Source: Treponema sp. (lineage in GTDB: Bacteria > Spirochaetota > Spirochaetia > Treponematales > Breznakiellaceae). Taken from it: a DNA stretch of 36,485 bases. A model generated the notes under the pieces. That model did not search any database and had not been told where the DNA came from. It saw only the letters and a list, made by a program, of their open reading frames with translations. The stretch lies in assembly GCA_031254315.1 (NCBI GenBank), contig JAIRUQ010000016.1, positions 1 through 36,485 of the forward strand, read 5' to 3'. The position numbers were made by a program, and so were the translations under genes. Every line of letters begins with the position of its first letter. The stretch's first letter is position 1. Below, in pieces: positions 24,640-31,607 of this stretch.

Positions 24640-24757
24640 GCGCCCAAGCAAGCACCGCGTCAAGCGGTGTCTGATGAATAAGTCAGCACAGCGTGGCGCT
24701 AAACAAAGGCTAACAAGACGAACAATGCGCGAGGGCTTTAGCCCGAGTGGTGCGCCC
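24640..24757 (-). repeat. structured dispersed repeat B, copy 1
   Basis: Read on the minus strand it aligns over its whole 118 bases with 31187-31302 on the plus strand. It is bounded by GGGCGC at both ends, with a shared 23-base block around GGGCTAAAGCCC, a shared GTTTAGCGCCACGC-type block, and a terminal hairpin whose stem differs by compensating changes (CACCGC/GCGGTG here). Confidence 0.8.
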
Positions 24758-24907
24758 GGCGAGGGAACAATATACGGCGAGATTAGCCAATGAGCAATGA
24801 GTAGATATGCAATTTTTTCATTCTAAGGAATATTTCTTTTACAAATTGAATGATATAATGGTATCCTATAACGAGGAAACATCGTATATCAGAATATTAA
24901 AAATTTG

Positions 24908-25115
24908 GGTGACCAGAAAGGATGCTGTTATGTTTTGTGATAAATACGCCACATATAGCGTACTTTGGCAGGCAGGGACACTAGGCAACGCACCGACGGC
25001 ATCATAAATGATGCCTTGCCTTAATTCACGCTGTAACATTTTCTTGTGCTACGGCGTGTTGCATTTTTCATCCACACGGCTACGCCGTGCTTTTTGTTGC
25101 CGGGTATCAGCTACC
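24908..25115. repeat. dispersed repeat A, copy 2 (interrupted)
   Basis: First block 24908-24984 aligns with 9964-10045, and the end palindrome GGTATCAGCTACC (25103-25115) matches the end of copy 1. About 120 bases lie between the two blocks here, including GGCATCAT/ATGATGCC and part of repeat B. The two short plus-strand reading frames through this area have the repeat as their common part and are not accepted as genes. Confidence 0.65.
25046..25104 (+). repeat. structured dispersed repeat B, partial copy
   Basis: Aligns with the last half of the repeat at 31187-31302 (GTGT.GCAT..TTCATCC.CAC...). The hairpin here is CACGGC-TAC-GCCGTG followed by CTTTTTG, which also has intrinsic-terminator form on the plus strand, about 75 bases before the CPBP-like gene. 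Confidence 0.65.
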
Positions 25116-25170
25116 ATTGCGTGAGCAATATTATAATATAAAGAAGATAACCTATTGGAGGGATATTATT

Positions 25171-25983
25171 ATGGAAACTGCGAAAAAGTCTTATATCGTT
25201 TATTTCTGTTTAGTGTTAGTGCTATGCGTTAGCTCGTTCTTGTTCGACGTACTTATTGCTTATAGAGCTGACTTAGAGCATTCTTTTAATATGTACAGTT
25301 TATCGTTCATAATCTCCTCACCTTCCAAATATAACATTGGGTTGGCAAATTTCTTAACAAAATTAATTATTCCCGGCGCTTTGGGCATATTGGGACTGAA
25401 CCTTTCGTCAAGAATAGGTTTCAAGGGCATACTGAACAATGAAATAAAACAAAAGAAATACATTTTTTTTATTTTATTTGCTAGCATTATTATGAGCGTG
25501 TATTTTATTGGATACGAGATACTTTTTTGTGAAATATACAGTAGACCCATGTTCATATTACCATACGATTCTTCAAGAATTCCTGCGTCAATTTTTGCCT
25601 CACTTGCCGAGGGGATTGGAGACCAAATAATAAATATGCTCCGTATTTCCCTTCTAGTGTGGTTTTTTTCAAAGTTCATAAAGTCTGAAAGAGGGCGCAA
25701 TATTTTATTTTGGGCATCTGCGGTAGTATGCGCAGTGCTATTTTCACTAGAACATGTAACAGCGTCTTTTATATACCAAATTGGTGGTTACCGGAGTATT
25801 TTTGATATGCCTTTTCATAGAATTATGATAATTATAGGATTGTATGGACCATTAGCAATGGTCTGCGCATATTTCTTAAGAAAGTTCGGACTTTTGAGTG
25901 CAATAATAATACATTTTATCACAGACATAAGCTGGCGCGTTCTGTGGGCATGGATTCAAAGGGGCGAATTTATGTTTCTTTAA
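25171..25983 (+). CDS. CPBP-like intramembrane protease family protein
   Basis: 270 aa from the ATG at 25171, chosen for its GGAGGG site; the longer frame from 25087 starts inside repeat sequence. About seven membrane helices. Features of the CPBP (CAAX protease/bacteriocin-processing) family: 'FSLEHVTASF' (second motif His) and 'IIHFITDISWR' (third motif His). The first motif, normally Glu-Glu-x3-Arg, is only 'SLAEGIGDQI', so the active site is incomplete and the protein may be inactive or divergent. A TATAAT (25132-25137) lies upstream without a good -35. No partner gene is adjacent. Confidence 0.6.
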   Translation: METAKKSYIVYFCLVLVLCVSSFLFDVLIAYRADLEHSFNMYSLSFIISSPSKYNIGLANFLTKLIIPGALGILGLNLSSRIGFKGILNNEIKQKKYIFFILFASIIMSVYFIGYEILFCEIYSRPMFILPYDSSRIPASIFASLAEGIGDQIINMLRISLLVWFFSKFIKSERGRNILFWASAVVCAVLFSLEHVTASFIYQIGGYRSIFDMPFHRIMIIIGLYGPLAMVCAYFLRKFGLLSAIIIHFITDISWRVLWAWIQRGEFMFL

Positions 25984-26062
25984 GAAGTTAGTTGCGATTA
26001 TCGGCGGTGCGGTTGTGGTGGCTGGCGGCGTGGTGCTGTTTGTTGTGAAGCGGAGAAAGTAA
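25982..26062 (+). pseudogene. out-of-frame transmembrane tail after the CPBP-like gene
   Basis: In the +1 frame immediately after the CPBP-like stop are 26 codons encoding 'KKLVAIIGGAVVVAGGVVLF' followed by 'VVKRRK' and stop: a Gly/Val-rich membrane helix with a basic end, as in C-terminal membrane anchors. It has no start of its own. The base composition is richer in G than the preceding gene. It looks like the fused end of another gene. Confidence 0.45.
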
Positions 26063-26209
26063 TGGGGAGCGTAATTTGACCACTAAAAGCATTAGAGAAA
26101 ACACCTCCCCCGAAACACAGTACAAAAAGGAAAAGCGACAGCAAACTATACCGGACAAAAGCGCACCGCATGGAGTAAAAAACAGCTTATCTTTCTTTGC
26201 TCTTTTCCC
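26063..26209. other. gap before the nrdD promoter
   Basis: Contains a 45-codon frame from a TTG at 26076 with GGGGAG upstream, running to the TGA inside the -35 of the nrdD promoter. It has no recognisable protein features and I do not call it a gene. Confidence 0.4.
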
Positions 26210-26238
26210 TTGACAACCCTTTACTATTGTGAAATACT
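26210..26238 (+). promoter_or_regulatory. promoter of the nrdD riboswitch transcript
   Basis: TTGACA (26210-26215), 17 bases, AATACT (26233-26238); the riboswitch P1 stem begins eight bases later. Confidence 0.7.
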
Positions 26239-26245
26239 ATAAACG

Positions 26246-26436
26246 TATATTTCAAAGGAAGCGACGTGAAAATCGCCCGCTAACCCGTAACTGTAATTGG
26301 GAAAATTCTGCCGTTTACGGTCACTGTCTGACCACTTATTAAGTGGTGGATGGGAAGATCAGCAGGAAAACCACCCGACCACTTAAACGATGTTTATGTG
26401 GTCGGGCAAGCCCATAAGTCAGGAAACTTTGATATA
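26246..26436 (+). promoter_or_regulatory. cobalamin (B12) riboswitch
   Basis: Conserved cobalamin-aptamer elements in order: GTGAAAATCGCCCGC, TAACCCGTAACTGTAAT, GGTCACTG, ATGGGAAGAT and the B12 box AAGTCAGGAAACTTTG (26415-26430). The outer P1 stem closes: CAAAG and TATAT at 26246-26257 pair with CTTTGATATA at 26427-26436. A peripheral stem from 26328 to about 26346 (GACCACTTATTAAGTGGT) and a second one around CCGACCACTT/ATGTGGTCGG are seen. Cobalamin binding should switch off the downstream nrdD-nrdG genes. Confidence 0.92.
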
Positions 26437-26463
26437 CTTTGGTTCCTTTGGGAATCAATCATC

Positions 26464-26507
26464 TTTTTCAGGCTTCGAGGACAAAGCTTGAAAAACACGT
26501 TGTTTTT
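26464..26507 (+). promoter_or_regulatory. possible riboswitch expression platform
   Basis: A 12-bp stem (TTTTTCAGGCTT at 26464-26475 with AAGCTTGAAAAA at 26484-26495) competes with a second hairpin AAAAAC/GTTTTT (26491-26496 with 26502-26507), because both use the same A-run. Mutually exclusive pairing downstream of the aptamer is the form of a switch, but no strong terminator U-run is seen and translational control is also possible. Confidence 0.35.
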
Positions 26508-26591
26508 ATTCAGTGCGTTTTCTCGATTGTAACCGTAAAGGGGAAAACTTTCTGTGTCCTTTTAGGATTTATTCGTTTGGGAGGGGGAATA

Positions 26592-28706
26592 ATGTTTTCA
26601 TCAATTATCAAGAGGGACGGAAGGGCTCAAGCCTTTCATGAGAGCAAAATTACAGACGCGATTTTCAAATGTCTTGAAGCTATCGGAGAAGCGGACAGAC
26701 AGCTTGCGATGGAATTAACTCTGGAAGTAATAAAAAAAATAAAACAGCAGTACAAAGAAGACAACTTTACTGTCGAAAATGTTCAGGATTTAGTAGAAAA
26801 TGTTTTAATTGAACAAGGGTACGCAAAGCAAGCCAAGTCGTACATTTTATACCGTGAAAACCGTTCAAGGTTAAGAGAAGCTCGAAGCGAAATGATGAAC
26901 GCAGTCTCAGAAATTTTGCAGGAAACAAATCGTGATAATGCCAATGTCGGCAATTCGCCCTCGGCTAAGGTTTTGCAAATATCGGAGATTGCCTCAAAAA
27001 ATTATTACCTAAAACGTGTCCTCCCCGAAAAAGAAGCGAGGGCGCATATAAACGGCGATATTTACATTCACGATCTGTCATGGTACGGAAAAACATTAAC
27101 CTGTCTGCAAATTCCTCTGGAGCGTTTACTGCGTGAAGGTTTTAACAACGGGCACGGCTACATTCGCTCTCCAAAAGGAATAAAAACCGCCGCCTCGCTT
27201 GCGGCGATTATTTTACAGAGCAATCAAAACGATAAGCACGGCGGACAGTCTTTTGCGTACTTTGACAAAGACATGGCGGCGTATGTTGAGATTGAAAAAG
27301 AAAAGCAGGAAAAACTTATACGCCGTAATTTAAAAGAACTGGACTTATCCACTGATGAAGAAAAAATTAAAAAACTGGCGTATGAGCGAACCAAAGAAGA
27401 AACTTTTCAGGCGATGGAAGGATTTATTTACAATCTTAATACCATGCATTCAAGGGCAGGGGCGCAGGTTCCATTTTCAAGCATCAACTTTGGAACCGAC
27501 ACAAGCGAAGGCGGCAGAATGGTTACCGAGTGCTTTTTGCTTGCCTACGAAAAAGGTTTGGGCAAAGGCGAGTCGCCGTTATTTCCCAATATATGTTTCA
27601 AAATAAAGGAAGACGTCAACTTTGAAGAAGGCGATCCAAACTACGATTTATTTCAACTGAGTATGCGTGTTGCCTGTAAGCGGCTCTTCCCTACTTTTTC
27701 TTTTCAGGATTCAAGTTTTAACGCGCCGTTTCGCGATGAAGAAGTGGCTTACATGGGGTGCAGAACGCGCGTTATCGCAAATTGTAACGGACCGGAAGTA
27801 ACAAATTCCAGAGGCAATCTGTCTTTTACAACAATAAATCTTCCGCGTCTTGGCATACGCGCGGAAAAAGATTTGGCTCTGTTTTGGAAATATCTTGATG
27901 AGCTTATTGATGTTTGCGTTGAACAACTGCTTACAAGGTATAACATACAGAAAAAACTCAAAGTAAAAGATTTTCCGTTTTTGATGGGACAAAAATTGTA
28001 TCTTGACAGCGAAGGACTATCAGCCAATGACACGATTGAAAAGGCAATCCGTCATGGTACGCTGAGCATAGGATTTATCGGGCTTGCCGAATGTCTTACC
28101 GCGCTGACAGGCAAACATCATGGCGAAAGTACGGAAGCTCAGGCTCTGGGCGTTGCCATTGTCAGCCACATGCGGCGCAGGTGTGATGAGGCAGGCAAAA
28201 AACACGCACTTAACTTTTCGTTACTTGCAACGCCGGCTGAACAGTTAAGCGGCAAATTCACCCAGCTTGATGTTGAGCGTTACGGAAAAATCGCGAGCAT
28301 AACAGACAAGAAATGGTATACAAATTCATTTCATGTGCCTGTAGAATATCAAATTAGCGCGCTGGATAAAATAGCAATTGAAGGGGCGTATCACAAATAT
28401 TGCAACGCGGGGCATATATCCTATGTTGAACTACAGTCCGCGCCGGAACATAATCTTGAGGCGTTTGAATCTTTGGTAAGAGCGATGGCTGAAGCTGACA
28501 TGGGTTATGCCGCAGTGAATTTTCCCGTTGATATTTGCTGTGATTGCGGACTTAACAGCGTCATTTATGAAGATACCTGTCCTCAATGCGGAGGAAGCAA
28601 CATAAGCCGTGTGCGAAGAATAACCGGGTATTTATCAACCCTCGATCGATTTAATGACAGCAAGTTGGCGGAAGTTCAAAACCGTCAGATTCACCAAGAG
28701 CTATAA
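26592..28706 (+). CDS. nrdD: anaerobic (class III) ribonucleoside-triphosphate reductase
   Basis: Glycyl-radical enzyme making deoxynucleotides without oxygen. 704 aa from the ATG at 26592, which has GGGAGGGGG just upstream; the longer frame from 26439 runs through the riboswitch. Residues 1-95 are an ATP-cone ('IIKRDGRAQAFHESKITDAI'). The barrel includes 'NGDIYIHDLSWYG', 'MGCRTRVIANCNG' and 'TIGFIGLAE'-type segments. The C-terminus has the zinc site 'CCDCGLNSVIYEDTCPQCG' and the radical-Gly loop 'RRITGYLSTLDRFN'. The operon with its activase nrdG starts six bases later. B12 control implies that the genome also has a B12-dependent class II reductase; none is in this window. Confidence 0.95.
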   Translation: MFSSIIKRDGRAQAFHESKITDAIFKCLEAIGEADRQLAMELTLEVIKKIKQQYKEDNFTVENVQDLVENVLIEQGYAKQAKSYILYRENRSRLREARSEMMNAVSEILQETNRDNANVGNSPSAKVLQISEIASKNYYLKRVLPEKEARAHINGDIYIHDLSWYGKTLTCLQIPLERLLREGFNNGHGYIRSPKGIKTAASLAAIILQSNQNDKHGGQSFAYFDKDMAAYVEIEKEKQEKLIRRNLKELDLSTDEEKIKKLAYERTKEETFQAMEGFIYNLNTMHSRAGAQVPFSSINFGTDTSEGGRMVTECFLLAYEKGLGKGESPLFPNICFKIKEDVNFEEGDPNYDLFQLSMRVACKRLFPTFSFQDSSFNAPFRDEEVAYMGCRTRVIANCNGPEVTNSRGNLSFTTINLPRLGIRAEKDLALFWKYLDELIDVCVEQLLTRYNIQKKLKVKDFPFLMGQKLYLDSEGLSANDTIEKAIRHGTLSIGFIGLAECLTALTGKHHGESTEAQALGVAIVSHMRRRCDEAGKKHALNFSLLATPAEQLSGKFTQLDVERYGKIASITDKKWYTNSFHVPVEYQISALDKIAIEGAYHKYCNAGHISYVELQSAPEHNLEAFESLVRAMAEADMGYAAVNFPVDICCDCGLNSVIYEDTCPQCGGSNISRVRRITGYLSTLDRFNDSKLAEVQNRQIHQEL

Positions 28707-28712
28707 TAGCGT

Positions 28713-29267
28713 ATGCGTTTATCGGGTATTACGCTGGAAAGTCTTGTTGACGGTCCCGGACTGCGGTACGTTATTTTTACGCAGGGGTGTCTGCATTGTT
28801 GTCCGCACTGTCATAATCCTCAAAGCTGGGACGTAAACGGCGGCAAAGAATTTTCTGTTAAGCAAATTATTCGTTTACTCAAGCAACAAAAGAAAACAAA
28901 GCGAGGCATTACTTTTTCAGGCGGTGAGCCGTTTTTGCAGGCGTCTGAACTTGCGCAAGTCGCGCTGGCGGCTCAGCAGAGGGGCTGGGATGTAGTAACC
29001 TACACCGGTTTTACTTATGAGCAGTTACTCGAAGACAACAGCGACGGCGTAAAGAGCCTATTAGCCGCAACTGACATATTGATTGATGGAAAGTATATTC
29101 ATGAATTACATTCGGTAAAATTGCAATTTCGCGGCTCGAAAAACCAGCGGATCATCAACATTCCCGAAACACAAAAAAAAGGACAAATTGTTTTGTGGGG
29201 GAACAATAAAAGCGCCCCGTCAAGGGGCGTTGTCGCAATAAATTCAGCACGTTCCGGCGCAGAATAA
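28713..29267 (+). CDS. nrdG: anaerobic ribonucleotide reductase activating protein
   Basis: Radical-SAM activase that generates the glycyl radical on NrdD. 184 aa; the iron-sulphur CxxxCxxC is in 'QGCLHCCPHCHNPQSWD', followed by the SAM-binding 'ITFSGGEPFLQ' and the family end motif 'FRGSKNQRIINI'. The last 20 or so residues after 'GQIVLW' are unlike the family and are encoded across an 8-bp-stem hairpin (29211-29231), so the natural end may have been replaced by a repeat or read into intergenic sequence. It is six bases behind nrdD and should be co-transcribed under the riboswitch. Confidence 0.93.
   Translation: MRLSGITLESLVDGPGLRYVIFTQGCLHCCPHCHNPQSWDVNGGKEFSVKQIIRLLKQQKKTKRGITFSGGEPFLQASELAQVALAAQQRGWDVVTYTGFTYEQLLEDNSDGVKSLLAATDILIDGKYIHELHSVKLQFRGSKNQRIINIPETQKKGQIVLWGNNKSAPSRGVVAINSARSGAE
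29211..29231. repeat. strong hairpin inside the 3' end of nrdG
   Basis: AGCGCCCC (29211-29218) and GGGGCGTT (29224-29231) form an 8-bp stem with one G-U pair around a five-base loop. No U-run follows. Confidence 0.6.
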
Positions 29268-29561
29268 ATCCACTGCATCAACAAATGTAGCCAACCTTTA
29301 GGTTGGCGTGCGCGCCGTAGGAACCAATAGGGGGGAGATAGATATGGTACTATTCCCCTTTGGCTGACAAGCTTTTTGCGTATTCGTGCATTTGAAGAGT
29401 ATAGAAATATAAATATTCCGGTATTATTATTACAGAAATATGGAGCATAGCCCCAATCCATGGGCAATTGATTATTATTCTCAATGGGTAAGGTTTAGAA
29501 ATGATATAGTTAATTTTTGAAAAAACATTGATGAATGAAAAACTGCAAAATGAAATATACC
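29268..29561. other. gap after nrdG
   Basis: Contains the hairpin GCCAACC-TTTA-GGTTGGC (29290-29307), which could stabilise or help end the nrdDG transcript though no U-run follows. Otherwise I see no gene. Short minus-strand frames here are chance or antisense to nrdG. Confidence 0.5.
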
Positions 29562-29590
29562 TCGACATTTTTGAAAATATAGTATAAAAT
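29562..29590 (+). promoter_or_regulatory. promoter of the Cys-rich protein gene
   Basis: TCGACA (29562-29567), 17 bases, TAAAAT (29585-29590), then AAGGA and the ATG at 29608. Confidence 0.5.
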
Positions 29591-29607
29591 TAGAAAAAGG
29601 AAAAATT

Positions 29608-30291
29608 ATGTTCGAGGAAATGTTTGATACCTATTGCGGATTAAAATGCTCTGACTGCGAATTCAAGGAAAAATATAATTGCGGAGGCTGTATTGCTTCA
29701 GGCGGAAAACCTTTTCATGGGAAATGTGAAGTTGCGGACTGCGCAATTTCAAAAAACAAAAGATTTTGCGGAGAGTGTGAAAATTTCCCCTGTGAAACTC
29801 TGAAAAGTTACTCTTTTGATAAAGAACATGGAGATAACGGTGCAAGGATAGAACATTGCAAAGCGTTAAAGGCAGAAATGGTCAAAAAAGCAAGGGAAGG
29901 CATAAACCCCATAGGAATTTGCGGACATCATTGCGATTATTGTTTTTTGGGGCAATGGTGCGGCGGATGCAGAAGCGGCTATAACGGCTGTTCTTTTGGA
30001 ACATTATTTGAAAACAACATCTGTCCAAATGTAAAATGCGCAAAAGAAAATAATTTGAACGGATGCTATGAATGTGAAAAAATAGAAAATTGTAATATTG
30101 GGTATTACGGCAAAGATAATGAGTATGTTGCAAAAGCAACGGCGTTGTTTATTAAAAAACATGGCGAGGAATGTTATTCAAAAACATTAAAAAAAGCTGT
30201 TAATGCAGGGGAAAACTATCCAAAAACTTTTGATGAAACCGGTAGTGTAGATGGCGCACTAAAAATACTGGAAAAATATTTAAATGTATGA
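29608..30291 (+). CDS. DUF3795-type Cys-rich protein with two tandem modules
   Basis: 227 aa with 25 or so cysteines. Two modules of the same pattern are visible: residues about 10-66 ('YCGLKCSDCEFKEKYNCGGC' ... 'FCGECENFPC') and about 104-170 ('ICGHHCDYCFLGQWCGGC' ... 'GCYECEKIENC'). Each has C-G-x-x-C-x-x-C then C-G-G-C, followed by more distal Cys pairs. This is the pattern of DUF3795 zinc- or metal-binding proteins, usually single-module. No enzyme activity is known for the family. The C-terminal part is helical. It overlaps the next gene by four bases. A metal-binding role is inferred from the cysteines only. Confidence 0.75.
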   Translation: MFEEMFDTYCGLKCSDCEFKEKYNCGGCIASGGKPFHGKCEVADCAISKNKRFCGECENFPCETLKSYSFDKEHGDNGARIEHCKALKAEMVKKAREGINPIGICGHHCDYCFLGQWCGGCRSGYNGCSFGTLFENNICPNVKCAKENNLNGCYECEKIENCNIGYYGKDNEYVAKATALFIKKHGEECYSKTLKKAVNAGENYPKTFDETGSVDGALKILEKYLNV

Positions 30292-30605
30292 ATAAAGCCG
30301 GATTGTTTTACAAATTACTAAAAATAATTTGCATAATATCTACAGTCACAGCTGTTATTATGTATTTTATACAGTATCATACGGCAATGACTAATCCTCG
30401 TGCTGTTTTTGATCTTATGCATATACATGTTATTGTAACTCGTATTTGGACTTATATGATGGGAATACTCTTGATCGTAAAGGCGTGTTTTTTATTTAAG
30501 GATGGAAAGTTAATTTACATAGTATTTTTTTGGATAGGTTTGCTGATTATAATATTCTCAAGTTATATTGCAGGGTTTTTTCTTTTCCCATTTTATATTG
30601 TATAA
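30288..30605 (+). CDS. small membrane protein, unknown
   Basis: 105 aa with three hydrophobic helices (about 10-28, 52-70 and 76-100) and a basic N-terminus. I do not recognise the family. Its ATG overlaps the stop of the Cys-rich protein gene (ATGA), so the two are translationally coupled and probably work together. Confidence 0.6.
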   Translation: MNKAGLFYKLLKIICIISTVTAVIMYFIQYHTAMTNPRAVFDLMHIHVIVTRIWTYMMGILLIVKACFLFKDGKLIYIVFFWIGLLIIIFSSYIAGFFLFPFYIV

Positions 30606-30710
30606 CCTGAAAGGAAAAGGGGATGCTTTTAAAATAAAAAGCAGAATTTATGAATACAAACGGCGTATACTGGAAATTTGGTGTACAGGCACAGAAGCGT
30701 CAAAAGCGGC

Positions 30711-30740
30711 TTGACTTTAACGCCAAAATTCGGCTATTAT
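30711..30740 (+). promoter_or_regulatory. candidate promoter for tRNA-Ser
   Basis: TTGACT (30711-30716), 18 bases, TATTAT (30735-30740), 65 bases before the tRNA. A 14-bp palindrome CAGCCCTAGGGCTG (30788-30801) lies just in front of the tRNA. Confidence 0.5.
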
Positions 30741-30805
30741 TAAAACACTGGACAAAAAATGCCATCTCGTATACATTTAGGTCAGTCAGCCCTAGGGCTG
30801 TTTAT

Positions 30806-30890
30806 GGAGCGGTGTCCGAGTGGTTGAAGGAGGCGGTCTTGAAAACCGTTGTGCCGCAAGGTACCGGGGGTTCGAATCCCCCCTGCTCCG
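30806..30890 (+). tRNA. tRNA-Ser (anticodon UGA)
   Basis: 85 nt. Acceptor GGAGCGG pairs with CTGCTCC; the anticodon loop CTTGAAA closed by a GCGGT/ACCGT stem gives TGA; a long class II variable arm and T-arm GGGGGTTCGAATCCCCC follow. Discriminator G. CCA is not encoded. Confidence 0.97.
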
Positions 30891-30949
30891 AACGGTATAG
30901 AAAATGCCGAAAAATCTTTGCTAATGAAGATTGATTTACAGGAAAGTAT

Positions 30950-31111
30950 CGGGGATTCGAAACGTAGCGCTCCTGTGAAAATTACAAGGCGTAAGCCTTG
31001 CAAAAAAAAGGTCGGCACAGGATGTGCCGGGGGAGTACGTAGGCGGTCTGGAAGCCTGAGGCAGGAGCCGAAGGCTGGAAGACGAATCCCCCCTACTCCG
31101 TGTTAGCGGAT
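30950..31111. repeat. tRNA-linked structured repeat, unit 1
   Basis: Begins with the complement of the tRNA-Ser T-arm (GGGGATTCGAA) and ends with a T-arm/acceptor copy (CGAATCCCCCCTACTCCG). Inside: CAAGGC-GTAA-GCCTTG, CGGCAC-AGGAT-GTGCCG, and a long stem with GTCTGGAAGCCT against AGGCTGGAAGAC capped by GGC-AGGA-GCC. The minus strand carries the GGCACA/TGTGCC hairpin followed by eight T, an intrinsic-terminator form. Confidence 0.8.
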
Positions 31112-31384
31112 CGGGGGATTTGAACCGGAGCGCTCCTGTGAAAATTACAAGGCGTAAGCCTTGCTAGAACGAATCTGGCGCAGGATGGGCGCGCTACTCG
31201 GGCTAAAGCCCTCGCGCATTTAAGGTCATATTGACCTTTTTTAGCGCCACGCCGTGTAGCATAATTCATCCGCACAGCTTAACGCTGTGCATATTTGGGC
31301 GCAAGGAGCGCGGAGGCGGTCTGGAAGCCTGAGGCAGGAGCCGAAGGCTGGAAGACGAATCCCCCCTACTCCGTGTTAGCGGAT
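31112..31384. repeat. tRNA-linked structured repeat, unit 2 (with insertion)
   Basis: Same organisation as unit 1, but interrupted by structured repeat B at 31187-31302. The stretch 31041-31169 and the stretch 31314-31442 are identical over 129 bases except one substitution. Confidence 0.8.
31187..31302 (+). repeat. structured dispersed repeat B, copy 2 (inserted in unit 2)
   Basis: Bounded by GGGCGC at both ends; contains CTCGGGCTAAAGCCCTCG, AAGGTCA-TAT-TGACCTT and GCACAGC-TTAAC-GCTGTGC hairpins. It aligns end to end with the minus strand of 24640-24757. Confidence 0.8.
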
Positions 31385-31503
31385 CGGGGGATTTGAACCG
31401 TAGCGCTCCTGTGAAAATTACAAGGCGTAAGCCTTGCTAGAAGAAATCCGGCGCAGGGATGCGACTGGTAGAGCGGAGGTGGTCTGAAGCCCACTGCTCA
31501 GTG
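31385..31503. repeat. tRNA-linked structured repeat, unit 3 (degenerate end)
   Basis: Starts like units 1 and 2 (GGGGGATTTGAACCG, CAAGGC-GTAA-GCCTTG, a CCGGCGCA/TGCG-A-CTGG hairpin) but its last part diverges and lacks the CGAATCCCCC end. Confidence 0.7.
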
Positions 31504-31519
31504 TTATAAAAGTTTCCTT

Positions 31520-31607
31520 GGAGCGGTGCGAGAGCGGCCGAATCGGGCTCCCTGCTAAGGAGTTGTGCCCCGAAAGGGTACCGGGGGTTCGAATCCCCCC
31601 TGCTCCG
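31520..31607 (+). tRNA. tRNA-Ser (anticodon GCU)
   Basis: 88 nt. Acceptor GGAGCGG/CTGCTCC, anticodon stem CTCC/GGAG with loop CTGCTAA giving GCT, long variable arm, T-arm GGGGGTTCGAATCCCCC, discriminator G; CCA not encoded. The 3' 18 bases, with 24 following bases, recur at 31807-31848. Confidence 0.97.

Noticed and set aside
24807..25007. A 66-codon plus-strand frame
   Set aside because: Its second half is dispersed repeat A; the same peptide-like stretch (FCD-YA-YSV-W) appears at the other repeat copy. No ribosome site.
26076..26213. A 45-codon frame from TTG with GGGGAG upstream
   Set aside because: The ribosome-site match is good but the product has no recognisable features and ends inside the nrdD promoter. 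Kept only as a note.
30849..31106. Plus-strand reading frames through the tRNA/repeat region (also 31565-31912 and 31737-31925) and minus-strand frames opposite them
   Set aside because: Their sequence is translated tRNA 3' end (for example GVRIPP) and structured repeat. No ribosome sites, and the frames change between copies.
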